The notes under the pieces were generated by a model. That model worked only from the letters and a program-made list of their open reading frames with translations. It searched no databases and had not been told where the DNA came from. The position numbers and the translations under genes are program-made. A stretch of DNA of 64,000 nucleotides from Caprimulgus europaeus (Eukaryota > Chordata > Aves > Caprimulgiformes > Caprimulgidae), in the NCBI GenBank assembly GCA_907165065.1, contig OU015533.1, positions 30,210,578-30,274,577 of the forward strand. The letters run 5' to 3'. Position 1 is the stretch's first letter. Each line of letters opens with the position of its first letter. This document shows, piece by piece, positions 1 through 11,999 of the stretch.

Positions 1-116
1 GTGTCACCTGCACCACTCAGCTTGGTGTTGTCTGCAAACTTGCTGGGAGTGCACTTGATCCCACTCTGCCATTGATGAAGATATTGTACCGGTCCCGATC
101 CAGACTCCTGAGGACC
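1..116 (-). mobile_element. CR1 LINE reverse-transcriptase relic, truncated by window edge
   Basis: Read on the minus strand, this stretch encodes a degraded piece of the reverse transcriptase of a CR1 retrotransposon, the dominant LINE of birds. Visible pieces in order are a PQ-x-SGSGPV stretch (the family's PQGSVLGPV region), then NIFIN, then SGIKCTPSKFADNTKLSGAGD. The family's catalytic FADD reads FADN here, at bases 27-38. The NIFIN and SGIKC pieces are in different frames because bases are missing near 65-75. The copy is therefore dead. It continues leftward out of the window and fades after about base 116. Motif recognition is from memory of CR1 proteins; the frame shift and the changed Asp are seen directly. 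Confidence 0.88.
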
Positions 117-1258
117 TGTATTGTATTATCAGCTGCAATTCTAGTAGAAACTGTATGGGCCATGTGTCTATGTGCAAATACACATATCAGTTCTCCTGTT
201 GATTCTCTGTTTTCTTCAACCTTTCACTTCAAACGAAGACAGGATCTGAATCTGCTATTTCACAGATCTGGCCCTGCTACGTTTTGCAGGTAAAGCACCA
301 TTTTGTGCTTTGCTTTAATATATTCATTTCTTAGCACTGTAAATGGAAAAAAAAATCACCACTGTTCTGTGTATTGTTTGAAAGATCAGTATTTACAGCA
401 TAGACTTCTCCAAATGGGTTGCACTGATGTTGCCCTGCAAAAGCACAGTACAGATGGGACAAGGCTAGGCTGTGACATTTTTTATGAGCAGTGGGAAAAT
501 CCCCTCAAGGCAATCATTTGCTTTGCTACATGCAGACATTCCAGGGCAGAGTCAACAGCAGTCTCTAAAATACCTTCCTCCAGAATACACTCTTGTTATT
601 GGGATGTAAAATGTCAGGCTTCATCAGTGCTATATAGGCATGGCTCCCATAAAAAATATTTATGCAGTGCTCTGTTGTTTGTTTCTATAGTAAGATACCC
701 CAGAAAACCCAGATAGCCAGGAAACCCAGATGCTACTTGTTTGCCCTATTGTATTTTCCAGAATTGAAGGTACAGTCAGTGGAATTTGACACATATCTAA
801 AACCCACAAAAGAAAATATTCCAAAAGCAAAGTAGAATTAACCTCAGAAACACACCCCTGTATTACATTATTAGGGGTTTTTTTTGTTTTGGTTTGGTTT
901 GGGTTTTTTCCTTAATAAATAGTTATATCTGTCAAAGCCAGGCTGGAGGAAACAGTTTTTAAACTGCTGAAAATTTTGGGACCAAAATTTTCGTTAATAA
1001 TGTAGATGAACACTGCCTAGCAGGTGTCATACTAATGTTTCTAAAGATGTAATTTACCTTTTACTTTTAACTTGCTTTAATACTTCCTTAAAATGTTTGC
1101 TAAAGGGAAGTGAAGCTATTATGTTCTTAATTCACTGTATTCTAACAATTTTAATTTAATTTCATGAGGTGCACAAGACCCTGACATATGGATAATAAAT
1201 TACAAGCTACATTCACAAGCGAAAGAGGAATAGCACCCTTTATTATATTTCTCTTTGT

Positions 1259-1299
1259 CTTTTGTATCTTCTTTCCTTTTGTATCTTCTTTCCTTTTGT
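1259..1299 (+). repeat. 17-bp pyrimidine-rich tandem repeat, about 2.4 copies
   Basis: The unit CTTTTGTATCTTCTTTC occurs perfectly at 1259-1275 and 1276-1292, followed by a partial third copy starting CTTTTGT. It is a small local duplication in non-coding DNA. Confidence 0.9.
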
Positions 1300-1892
1300 T
1301 CAGATCAGGTATTTTTTGTAAAAATATTCTCTGCTTTTTTTGTGTTGGTTTTATAAGAGAACAAGCCCCTTGGCCATTTCTGTGAGTTGGAGTGAAGGTT
1401 CAAAACGAATACTTTCTTCACCGAATTTGAGAAAGGCTTTTTCCCTATCTGTTGGGATTATCATCCATGTCTCATTAGTCTCTCAGGACTAGGTCCAAAC
1501 TCAAGGCCTCGTCATCCAATCCAAAAGCAGCCCAGTGGCAAATTCCTGGCCTCAAGGGCCCAGAAGCCACAGACAGAGTCCTTGCTGCTATGCAAATCCT
1601 CCTCATTGATCCTGTTTCCCTCCACCCCCTTTCATTGCAAGTTTTGACCAGGAGCAAAACGATGCCATGAGCTCTCTCAGGAGGATTTCTCATTCGGCAT
1701 CTGTCCCTCTGGTCAGTACAGCAGCACCAGGGGCTGAGCTCAGAGTGTGGAAAAGGCAGCAGAGCTACCTGTGCATCGAACCATTCTCGCAGCGAACAGC
1801 ACAAACTGCAGTGCTTACCTTCAATTCAGATGTAATGTATGGGATGACAGACTCTGAGAGTAGATGAAATAAAGGAATGGGTTATGTTTTTT

Positions 1893-1920
1893 TATTGATT
1901 GAATAGATGTTCAATCAATA
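1893..1920. repeat. Perfect 11-bp inverted repeat with 6-nt loop
   Basis: TATTGATTGAA at 1893-1903 is the exact reverse complement of TTCAATCAATA at 1910-1920. The loop is TAGATG. The arms contain ATTGA/TCAAT, the half-site type used by CUT and PBX-class homeodomains, so this could be a dimeric protein site. It could also be chance. Confidence 0.85.
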
Positions 1921-2456
1921 TAAACCTGAGGACAGATTTGTGTTGTAGCTGAGCCCAGTAAATAGTATCACAACTGTGAATACCACAATCAAATCCTCAC
2001 TGATTTTATAGAGTGCTTAAAAATAACTTGCAAAACGATAAGGTGATATTACCTTTCTATAGATCTTCTTCTTATTAGTTTTTAGGTTTAATTATATTCC
2101 TACTTGTTCTACACCTCTCCCAGGCCTGTCTCCCCCAACTCACAAACACACGTGTACAAATGATGTACACGGTATATTGAAAGGACCCAGAGGTGCTTTG
2201 CAAATTGTGGCCTTGATTCTCTCTTTTAAGCCATCACCTTTTCACCTGTGAAGGAGTATGACAAGTCAGCTAAGCCAGCTGTTAGGCTGTGTCATGGCAT
2301 TCGAAAGCAAGAGAAAGCTTGGTGCTTTGGATCTTGATGTCCTTTTCTTCAAAGAAAGGGTCTTCTCCATCCCCATCACAGAAATGTGCCCAGAGAGACT
2401 GTTAGAGTTAGTGGCCTTTATATGTATGTACACATGGGAAAACAGATGCCACATTT

Positions 2457-2483
2457 AAAAAACAAAACAAAACAAAACAAAAC
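2457..2483 (+). repeat. (AAAAC)n microsatellite
   Basis: Four perfect AAAAC units follow an A-rich start. It resembles the degenerate A-rich tail of a retroposed sequence, but no body was recognised upstream. Confidence 0.9.
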
Positions 2484-3339
2484 TGTGAGAAAGGAATGGA
2501 AAAGTAATCTGTTTCAGTGACATCCTAGTGCTGCTGTACTGGTACTCCAGAGGACATTGCTGTCAATGGCATTTACATCTGTGAACTGAAGGGGGTGTAT
2601 GGCCATGAGATAAGGACATTCATCTACTCCTTAAAATTCTTAGTTGACTCCATTCCCCCCGTTCCTGATTGCAGCAGAGGATTATTGTTTTCTCAGAGCA
2701 TTTGTAAGACCTAGCTTTTGTTTTCCTCAAAATGTAAGTGCACAAGAGCCAACTGTCAGGGTTCACCATGGTCTTTCAAAGGCAGCAAAAGGCAGCATTA
2801 CAATTAGCAATTGGCCAGCTGTTCTAGGATGAACACAGATCAGTCCAAATGCAGGCAAGGGGAGCAGGATAAGACTGTTCTGACTACGTTGCATGACACA
2901 GAGACATGTCCCAGGCTGGCCAGTGCTCAGCAAGGACAAAAGCTTCATCTTCCTCTTGGTAAAACTGTTGTCAGGTGCTAGCCAACAAAATGTGCAAGTT
3001 GTTTTTCCATCTTTCAGAAAGGAAGAATGAAAGGTAGAATTATGCTTTATGGGCAGTTTCAGCAGTGGATTAAGTCTGTTTCCACTGATATCGTTGATTT
3101 TTCTTTTAACTACCCCATGGCTCTTATGTCATTTAACCCTGTCTCCTGTGACAGAACAGATTCCTAATATGCTCTTTTACTTAATTTTTCACATTTTACT
3201 CAGAACAAAAAAAATAGTTTGAGTCTTCTTTGAAAAAGCTCCTCAAATATGGAGTTTGTGTATCAATAAATAATAATACATCTGCTATTCAGGTCTTGTT
3301 CCTGGGAGCTGGAGTGGAAGAGCCTATATTGTAACTTCT

Positions 3340-3430
3340 GCAGTTTTGCTTTTGCCTCAGGCAAGATCCTGGCTCCATGGAAAGCAGTGGCAAATCTTGC
3401 ATGAGTTTAGTGACACGGGACTTCTGCCCA
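3340..3430. repeat. Possible ancient amniote interspersed-repeat fragment
   Basis: The phrase GATCCTGGCTCCATGGAAAG followed by CAGTGGCAAATCTTGCATGA is close to a phrase I associate with an old, unnamed-by-me repeat common in bird, crocodile and turtle DNA (fragments of the type 'CCTGGCTCCATTGAAATCAATGGCAAA'). It is very divergent, and I cannot assign a family without a repeat-library search. Confidence 0.35.
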
Positions 3431-4067
3431 GATCTTCAGCATTATAGTGGGCATCACACACCACTGACCAAAGTCTGGCTCAGTCTCCACAGCATTTACA
3501 ATTGTTATCTATTAGGATGAAATTCCAGTGCTCACATTACCAAAGAAAATCCTTCTGATTAGAATTATGAATACTGGGGTTGAAGATCAATCGTATGATG
3601 CCTTTCCACCCTAGCAAAATATGCATATGCACAACTACGCCACATCTCACCTGATATAAGGCACTGGGTGAGTGGGAAAGTACACATTACTTCCAGAACA
3701 CCAAAACCTCAGTTTTAATTTTACTCTTTAATTTAGCTGCACAGTTTAGAGCTAGATGAATAACTATCAGGATCCTGAGTGCACTAAGAGGCTTTAATGG
3801 CCCTGATCAGTCTCACCTGGGACTTCCCCTTACACTCGCTGCCCGTGGGACCAAGGACTCTGTTTAAGCTCAGCCCTGGCTAGCCTATGCTGCTTCTTGC
3901 AAATAATAAATTTTGTGAGTCAGGAAGCAAACAATCCACCTTGGAAAAGAAGTGCATCAGGTCAGACTAAAAGATTTTTTTGGTGGTTAAAGAAATAAAA
4001 TAAAATTTTAGAGAAGGTTAGCCTAATGTATTCCAGAGATTATATATATTGTAATCAAAGGGTAAAT

Positions 4068-4141
4068 ATTTTTTGTTTGGTGTGGGGGGTTTTTTGTTGT
4101 TGGTTTAGGGTTGTTTTTTGTTTGTTTTTTGTTTTTTATTT
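4068..4141 (+). repeat. Degenerate T/G-rich simple repeat
   Basis: This is a run of T-tracts broken by single or double G (GTTTTTTG-type units), ending in TTTTTTATTTG. It looks like low-complexity DNA or an old poly(A) tail on the minus strand. Confidence 0.8.
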
Positions 4142-7100
4142 GATGCTATTGACCTCATTTTTAAACCACAGTTTTAAAAATTTGGTTATGTTTTAACTGA
4201 AAAAAACCCCATGATATCAGAATGAAAAGTGTTGTCTGGAAAAATTAAGAAAAAGTTGTGTCTAGAATTGTATTTGTCCCCAAATACCTCATCTTCTGGG
4301 GGTAAATGGGAGAAAACGCAGGTAGTGCAAAGATCTTTGTCCCCATTGTTTCTCTCTACAGCAGGAGCTGTATGGAAACTTGATGGCTCTTGACCCTCAC
4401 AATGTAGCTCACTATCTTCTCTTTTCAAGAAGTTATTTCACTGAATGCTAGACTCAGCCTGCTTCTTTACAATTTCAAGAATGTAGTATGTTATACATGC
4501 TGAATAACAGGTTCTGTATGTGCATTTTAGCTCATGGTACTCTTCCAACTTCTTCATAGCGTTGCTTGTCAGAACAGTACTTTGTAGCAACCTCATCTGC
4601 TGACTGTCCCTAATTGTTTTCAATAGTCTTCTTAGCTGAGTATTTGCTAAAGACCCACTGAGAATTAAAGGCCGCTGAGATTAGAAATGCAGTTCATATG
4701 AAATTAGAAATTAAATGCACTTATGGTTTTAACTTTCTTGAGGTAAATAGACTTCCATTTTTCACATGAAACTGCTTTAGCGGATGTTGTGCTTAAAATA
4801 TACAACTAACATAAAACCAAAGCAGTTACAAGAAATAAATTTCTCACAAGGAATGCCAGCCTACAGAAACATTACAATGAGCTAGAGCATGTTTTTTTAA
4901 TCACAAATACCCCAAACAGCATGCAATTGCCTTATTTTTGCACAATGCATATTACTAATGCACTGTCAGTAGAAAAAAAGAAATCCGAATTCCTAAAAAT
5001 AATTTTGAATAATTAATTATAGCCACCTGTTTAAACTGAATGTCTCTGAACCCTGAGGCAGCAGGATCTGCAAGAGTATAACTCACCAAAAACAACAGCA
5101 TTCACCTAAAGTCAAGGTGAACATCATCTGGAAATTAGCAAATGCTGATGAGTTTATCCAGGACTTGTAGCTTGGTCAGTGGCACAAAGATGAAAACTGA
5201 TGGTGTCTCCAAGGCAGGTTCCTCAGTGAGGCAGCTCTGCCTGAACGGTAGCTCAGCGACTTGGTTTATTGCCCTACTGAATATCCCAGGGCAATAAACC
5301 TCTGCACATCTACGGAAGAGTCACCCTTTGGAAGTCTTGGACCCCAGGCTTGGCTCCTATGTTCTTCCAGGCTTTCTGAGTTTTATCATAGCTGAACATT
5401 ATTCATCTTGCTGTAGATCCTGGTAAACAAGTTGGAGTTTCTTCACTGTGTGTAAGGCCCCCCTCACTTTTTTTTTTTTGCGAGTTCTTTGTATCTAGAC
5501 AGGGAGTCAGGGTTATCTGATTTTAACTTTTGTTGCTCTGATAATCTTTCTTTGGTGTTTTTGGAGTTCATGACCTGAGGAAAGGTAGGAACACAGCAGT
5601 AAATGTGCCTGCCTGGCAAAGTTTGCTTAAAACCTCTCCTCTTTGATATTAGCTACTGATTTTGCCTGTGCAGAGGGGGCTGCGTTGTTTTGTTGATACG
5701 GTGATACTGGCAGCTCATTAGCTCGTTTGATTTAGTAACAGCTGAAGTAGTTTTCTATGAGACAGAAATTACTTAGTGTGAGCTAAGGAGGCCTGATGGA
5801 GTATCCCAAAGAACAACAGAAAATAGAAAAACTGGGAAAAAAACCTTTTTTTATTCCAAATTGTAGTTGACTTAATCAACAAGATTGTTTTAATTTGTAT
5901 CAGGCTGCACAAATCCCAGACTTTAGAAAAAGAATAGATGAGAAGGGAATAATCTGAAGGCTTATTCAATGTTTGAACATGGTCTACAGCAACAATTGTC
6001 AGTGTAGAAAAGGAAATACTTATGACTGTATTTATTGTGGATAAACCTTCAGTAAACTGGTCCTTCAAATGACTGAATGGCAAAGGGTTAGCACATTTTA
6101 GCTTAGTTACTTGTGTAACAGTACAAAAACCTACTCCTGATGCAACTGTAGAAATGGGACTTTTGCCATTGATATGTGTAAGATTCAGCCCTGTTTCTGA
6201 AGCTTCTTTCCCACATTGAGTTGATTATTGATTCAGACCAGGTGATGAGCCAAATGAAGTTTTTAAATATTTTAAATGTGTGAAAGAAGAGATAATAAGC
6301 ACATACTATTTTTCCTAGGGAATTTCTAGATGTTACTATTAAAAGAGACCGACAAAATGTGTAATCCAAATATTTGTGCCCCAACAGACAGTTCAAAATG
6401 TTCTAAATATGGAAAGTTTGCAGATCATCCAAAATCAAATGAAAATCTGAGAGTCTGGATTCTGCCTTGCATTTTGGAAATGTTTTCCCAGATTGGGAAG
6501 CAGCCTGGTCTGGAAGAATGCACAGCAGGGGGAATCAGGAATGACTGGGGAACCTGCCAGTGGCCGGCTGCATAGCCTTGGGCAGTCATTCAGCTCCTTG
6601 CCTGCTTCCCCCAGCACCAAATGAGGCTCAGTGCATGTGGAGGGTGAGAAGCTGGGGAGCAGCAGGGCAGAATCCTTGTTGTCTTTCTCAAGCCTGCCTT
6701 CATGCGGAACAGAAATGTGACTGTTCCACAGGCAGTTGGCTCTTCCTTACTCAGGGAAAGGGCAAGAGCTGTCTTGGCAAGTTCAGTGTTACGACTTTAC
6801 AATTGTCAGCAAACATGTCCTTACAGATCTCTCTTAAAATTGCCAAGTGGGTCAGGTTTGTTTCCTTTTACAGATGTAGAAAATAAGAGGTAACTTAAGA
6901 GGTTCTCAGTTGTGCTTTTGTGACTTAGTAGGATGCACGTGGCAGAAGATTAATCAGACTTGTTCTCCTGTGTCAATAATGTGCTTCTGAAAACCCCACC
7001 AAAGAGATCTCTCTGTAGACAGCAAACTGAAGCAAAACTAAGTATCTAGCCCAAGCCTCTGAGTAGCCAGGCTGTGCACTAACAGGCAGTCTCTTTAAAA

Positions 7101-7269
7101 CAGGGGCTAATGAGACTTGAACTCCACCAGACATTAATAAGTAAGTGCTCATGTGGAAGTTGTCAAATAGCAATCCTACATCCCAAAGGATAAGTTCTGT
7201 TATTTGTTATGTAGCTTCAGCCCTCCTAAGCCTTAACCCACATCCGGCAAAACTGTTCCCAGACCACTC

Positions 7270-7420
7270 TGGCTCTTATTGTGTGGGGCAGATATAACCC
7301 TTCATATCACTGCAGCATCTGGGTCATTCTTAATGTCTTAAGGCCCGATTTCAGCTGGTGTGGGCTTACTGTCTTCAGTGACTTATGCTGGAGTGTGGAG
7401 GAATGGGTCCAGCCTTGCAT
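7270..7420. repeat. Possible ancient amniote interspersed-repeat fragment
   Basis: The phrases GCCCGATTTCAGCTGGTGTG and CTTCAGTGACTTATGCTGGA resemble old repeat sequence of sauropsid genomes, which has recurring 'ttacaccagctg' and 'cttcagtgactt' motifs. It may be the same broad family as 3340-3430 and 60761-60880. This is recognition from memory only and weak. Confidence 0.28.
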
Positions 7421-7981
7421 GTGCAGAATGCATTTCATCTGGTTTTATAACATTGGAAAGAAAAATGTGTCTTATGTCCTCTTCCTAGTTCTTAGCAAAT
7501 CCTCTTTCTTTGTCGAGAATCTGTGTGCTTTTAATATCTAAGAGTTATCTCTTAGCACCTCCTATTTCCAACCCCCTCCTTTTCCATCAAATGCTGGAAT
7601 CTTACAATGGACAATAAAACAGAGGGAGAATGAGTTAAACTGCCAGTTACTAATCTAGGTTCCTTGACTGTGATGTGGACCCTTAGCAAACTTTCTCCAG
7701 TATTTGCAATCAGGCCCCAAAAAGGCAGGCTCATCTGTCTCTTCTGTTATGCCAACCTTTGCTTCTGGCCACTGAAGTACTACTAACAGGAAACTGTGTT
7801 TGTGTCACTGCTCAGATGTTGTAAGTCACATGTAACTTTCTGTGTCTGATCTGCTGTGCTTTGCTGTATTGTCAGAGTTGGTGCAGTTTATTTTTCTACT
7901 GAAGGTTTCTTTACCTTTCTGCTCTTTACAAAAGTACTGACTTGTCACTGCTACAAACATGAAGGGGAAAAGCTAAGGCAC

Positions 7982-8017
7982 AGACTGACAGACAGTCTGT
8001 CTTCTGTCTGTCAGTCT
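7982..8017. repeat. Perfect 14-bp inverted repeat with 8-nt loop
   Basis: AGACTGACAGACAG (7982-7995) and CTGTCTGTCAGTCT (8004-8017) are exact reverse complements around the loop TCTGTCTT. The arms are built of GACA/TGTC units, so the hairpin could have arisen from a small inverted (GACA)n microsatellite. The stem is too short to be a typical microRNA precursor. Confidence 0.9.
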
Positions 8018-11000
8018 AAAAAGGTATAGGTTCAAAAGCAGATATTGAGTGCATTTCTGAGTCTGACTACTTCACCTAATAGTTATAACTGGTATGGTTT
8101 TTTGCCTTGTAATATATATTATTTTTTTTAAACTGAGTTCTGCTTACAGCATTGTAACTGAGAGAGCTTCATGAGAAGATGCTCTTTATACTTGCTGGTG
8201 AAATGAGTTTAAAGCATATAACCCCAAATCCTATGCATTACTCTTCACTTTATTTTAATGGAATATTGTGCTGATTTCTACTACCAGAGAGGCTGTGCCT
8301 TAATACTTAGGATGAAATCTTGATGCTGTTGGAGACAATAATAGATCAAAAATCTGAGCCAATTTTAGAATGGATCAGTTCATGAAAATGATCTGATGAT
8401 GTGGTTGACAACAATTATCTGAATGGTGAGAGTATTGACTGAGGATTAAATACCAATGAGGCGTTTTTCTTGTCTGTTTGTTGGAAAAGAAAAGTTTTGG
8501 GGTTCTACTTGTATTCAAAAAAACTACTAGAAGTAGGTATGTTGGTAGATATGTTTTCACTAAAATGTTATACCATAGATTGCCACTCTGCTGTACCTGA
8601 GAAAGGACAGATGTTACAATGACATGGGGAATTAAATATTAATAGCACAACGCAGAACAAAATTCTGATTTCCTCTGCTCTAGTACAACTATACAGAAGC
8701 ACATCACAGCAACACTGAGTGGCCAATTTTGTTCATTTTCAGCTGGTTTATATGCATTGCCCTGTACTGTGCATTTTTACAGCACTGTGTGGGAGCCTGG
8801 AGCTCAAAAGCCTGAGCTGATGTTGGGCTCATGCCACTCCATCTTTGTTAGGCAGGGCTCACAGAAGCAATGTCTGTACTGGTGTATCAGAAGGGTTCTG
8901 TCACTGGGGCTAGCTTGCCCACAACAGTCTCCATTGGTGCTGTTCTGCTGTCTTACCCACCAAAACAAGGTAGCCTTATGTGAATTGCCTTTTGGTGTTG
9001 AAGTCTGGCCTGGGCTAACTCTTGAGGTATGCCCGAGAGCTGTTTCAGATGTGCTAGTTGGCTTAGGCCAAAACCACACCAAGAATTAGCCTCCATCTGC
9101 CACTGTGCTCTGGGGCCCAGGAACATTCCTGAAACTGTGAGGTATTTACTAGTATTGACAGCTCCCAAGCTGGTACAGAATTCGCCTTGATAAATGTATA
9201 TTAAAAAATATTTAAAGAGCATTAAAAATACTTAGAGTATTAAAAAACTTTGAAATGTGTCAACAAATGTAGTTTTGATTGCAGTGGAGACGAACAACTG
9301 TAGCGGGAATGTCAAAATATGGTGGTGTTGAGACTATGCAGAAAGTAAAAACAGTGAGAGCTTTCCTGGCACGCCAGAACTCAAATGAGTATTGACATTT
9401 TCACCACCTGAGCTGATGATAGGAATACCTAAATGTGCCGCTTTGTCATGGCTCTGTGGTGCCTTCACGGGAGAAGCTTTGTGCTCCTTTCCTAAATGAC
9501 AGGAAACGTAGAATGGAGAAGGAAGGATATGTAATTTGGAAAGGAGTTTCTGTGCAAATTTTGGGTTTTTTTTTCCCCCTATTAAAAGTATTGAAACATT
9601 CAAAATGTCAGCTTTCTGTTGTGACTTGAAATGGGAATTCATTTTTGTTATTCTGAAAGTTTTGTTAACCAGGAAAAAAATTTTCTGCCCGACTCTAAAC
9701 ACAGTAGTGCAAAAAACCTCCAAACACAACATCACCAACAGGCCAAAAGGGATTCTGCAGCCCACCAGAAAAGACTTGGAAAAGGTTGACTTTAATTTGC
9801 AAAAAAAGGAAGAAGTTTGCATGACTTTAGATGTGATGAAAGATAGCTGAATAAAGGCTCAAGGAACTGTGACTGTAGTGAGGGAAGTGGGTGGACAGAT
9901 CCCTGTATACAATAGTGCTATGAGATGTGAAATTGCTAAAATAGCCCCTGCCTAATGTAATCACCTTTCAAATAATATTTGAGAGGCATTTTGTCAGTCA
10001 AATATAAACAAAGACTGTGTTTGAAATTCAAAACTTGTCCAAAGTAATTTTTCTTTCAAAAGCTGTTTCCCCTGCTTGTACTCATTCTAGTGCTTTGAAA
10101 AGACATCCTCTTAGAGGGCAAGCTATTTTTAATTGTTTATTAAAAAAACCCAAACAAACAAAAAAACCCCAAACCTTTTACAAAGCAGTAAGGAAAACCA
10201 AATGAATCTTCCAACAACTCCACTCTTCTAGGAGCAATAGCAAGCACAATAGAAACTGCATAAAAGCAGTCATTACCCAAGAACTTTTAGGAAATGCTGT
10301 CACTATTTCTAGAGCAGAGATCTCATGAGAATACAGAGAGAACAGTATGCCATGGTACCAATAATTTTTTTATTATTTACAAAAAGGCTGTATCAGGACA
10401 ATAACTTCAGATCTTAAAATGATTTCTCATTCTAAAACATTCGAGATTGCACTACAGTCTGGTCGTGGCAGATCCCTTAGCTGTCTTTGTGCAAGACTGC
10501 TGTTGGCTTCAAAGGCAATGCTGCATTCAGGCTGACACAGGATCATGACCTTGACCCAAAGACAAATTATTCACTGTGGTCATTTCAACTCATGCTGAAC
10601 AAGAACTACTGAACAGGAGCAAGCTGCCTAATATTGTCTTTATTAGCTGTTGCTTAAGGCAGGAAATGGAAAAAAAAAAACAAACCAAAACCCCACCTCT
10701 TCTTGCAATTAAAATTGTGTTGGGAATCGAGTTATAGAGGACATAAGTCAGTAGTATTGAGATAGGATCCTGAATGCAGTTACATCTAGGGTATCCCAGG
10801 TGTCCCCTGATATCTCTTATAATTGCTGCCTCCTTTTTTGCAACTTGAACGCTGAAGTTCGTGACCACCAGGAATGGTGATGTGGTTTCTCGTGGCTTTG
10901 TCCCTGGTGGCTGGCTATAAGCCATGACAAGGAGTTTCTTTCTGCAGGTGGAGTGTTTATAGAGGCTTTTCTCCTCGGTCAGTTCTCTTTTGTCTAAGAA

Positions 11001-11999
11001 GATGGTTTATCTTGCAGCTTTTCTTAAGGCAGGTCACAGGGGAGTACTGACAGGACTGCCCTCCTCTACCCATCTCCTGTTTGCTCATTACTAACAGGAA
11101 TTCAGCTGATCTCTCTCACCTCTGCCACAGTTCTTCAGGTCTCCCTATTAACATTTAAACCATAGCTTGTTTTAACCATCAGCTGCATGTTTTTAGAGGG
11201 AATTGTGAATGTATCATGACTATGTATGATTTGTTTTATAGGAAACTGCAAAAAAAAAAAGTCACTGGCACTATTTGCAGACATTGGTGGAAATTATTTC
11301 ATAAGGAAACATGTTAATTCATGGGGACAAGTGTAGTTTTTCTTGGTTGTAATGTGAATCAACAAAAGGGTTCAAAACAAATATGCCATTGTATATTCTA
11401 CCCTTTTTATGCTTGGAGATTAAAAAAATGAAAGAACTCTGCTCCAAGGAGGCCCCTGGGAAGGCATGTAGCCCAGATCTCCTTAGACCTTCCACTGTCT
11501 TGCTGGGAAATCCGTGATAGTACAGAATTGAAGGGCAGAGGGTTGATTTGTGAGTTACTGGTGTACTGCCAGTTGAGGGCCTTATGTCACTATACATGTC
11601 CACTCAGACAGCCAGCTGCAGCCTAGGCCTAATCCTTAAGAATTAGGGTCAAGGAATTGTACAGTATCCATCAGTCATGAGTACAGGAAAGAGAAACCCA
11701 GCCTGGCAGTAGCACAGTTACTTTCCATGCCTGGTTTCCCATGAAGCCTACCTCCTATTTTGCTTCTTTATTAGCTGTTGTTTCTAATTTTTGTGAAGGG
11801 ATCAGGAAGCTTGTTTTAGCCGCAGTGAGTAAACGGTCTCGGCAGAAATGAGGAAACTGTTAAGAGGGAAGGGCTGCTACATTGTGCGGGTTACTTAATT
11901 GTCTTAATTGAAAATATATGAATATAAATAGACCTCAGACTTCCTCTCCCCTCTTTCTTTTTCCAAGCTGAAAGACATCCACGGCCCTAATAAAACCGA

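Noticed and set aside
7982..8017. Hairpin considered as a microRNA precursor
   Set aside because: The stem is only 14 bp and surrounding bases do not extend the pairing; microRNA hairpins need about 30 bp.
9334..9822. 162-codon minus-strand open frame in A/T-rich DNA, with a 104-codon frame opposite
   Set aside because: Long for this composition, but there is no recognisable domain, no splice or promoter context, and it is overlapped by an opposite open frame.
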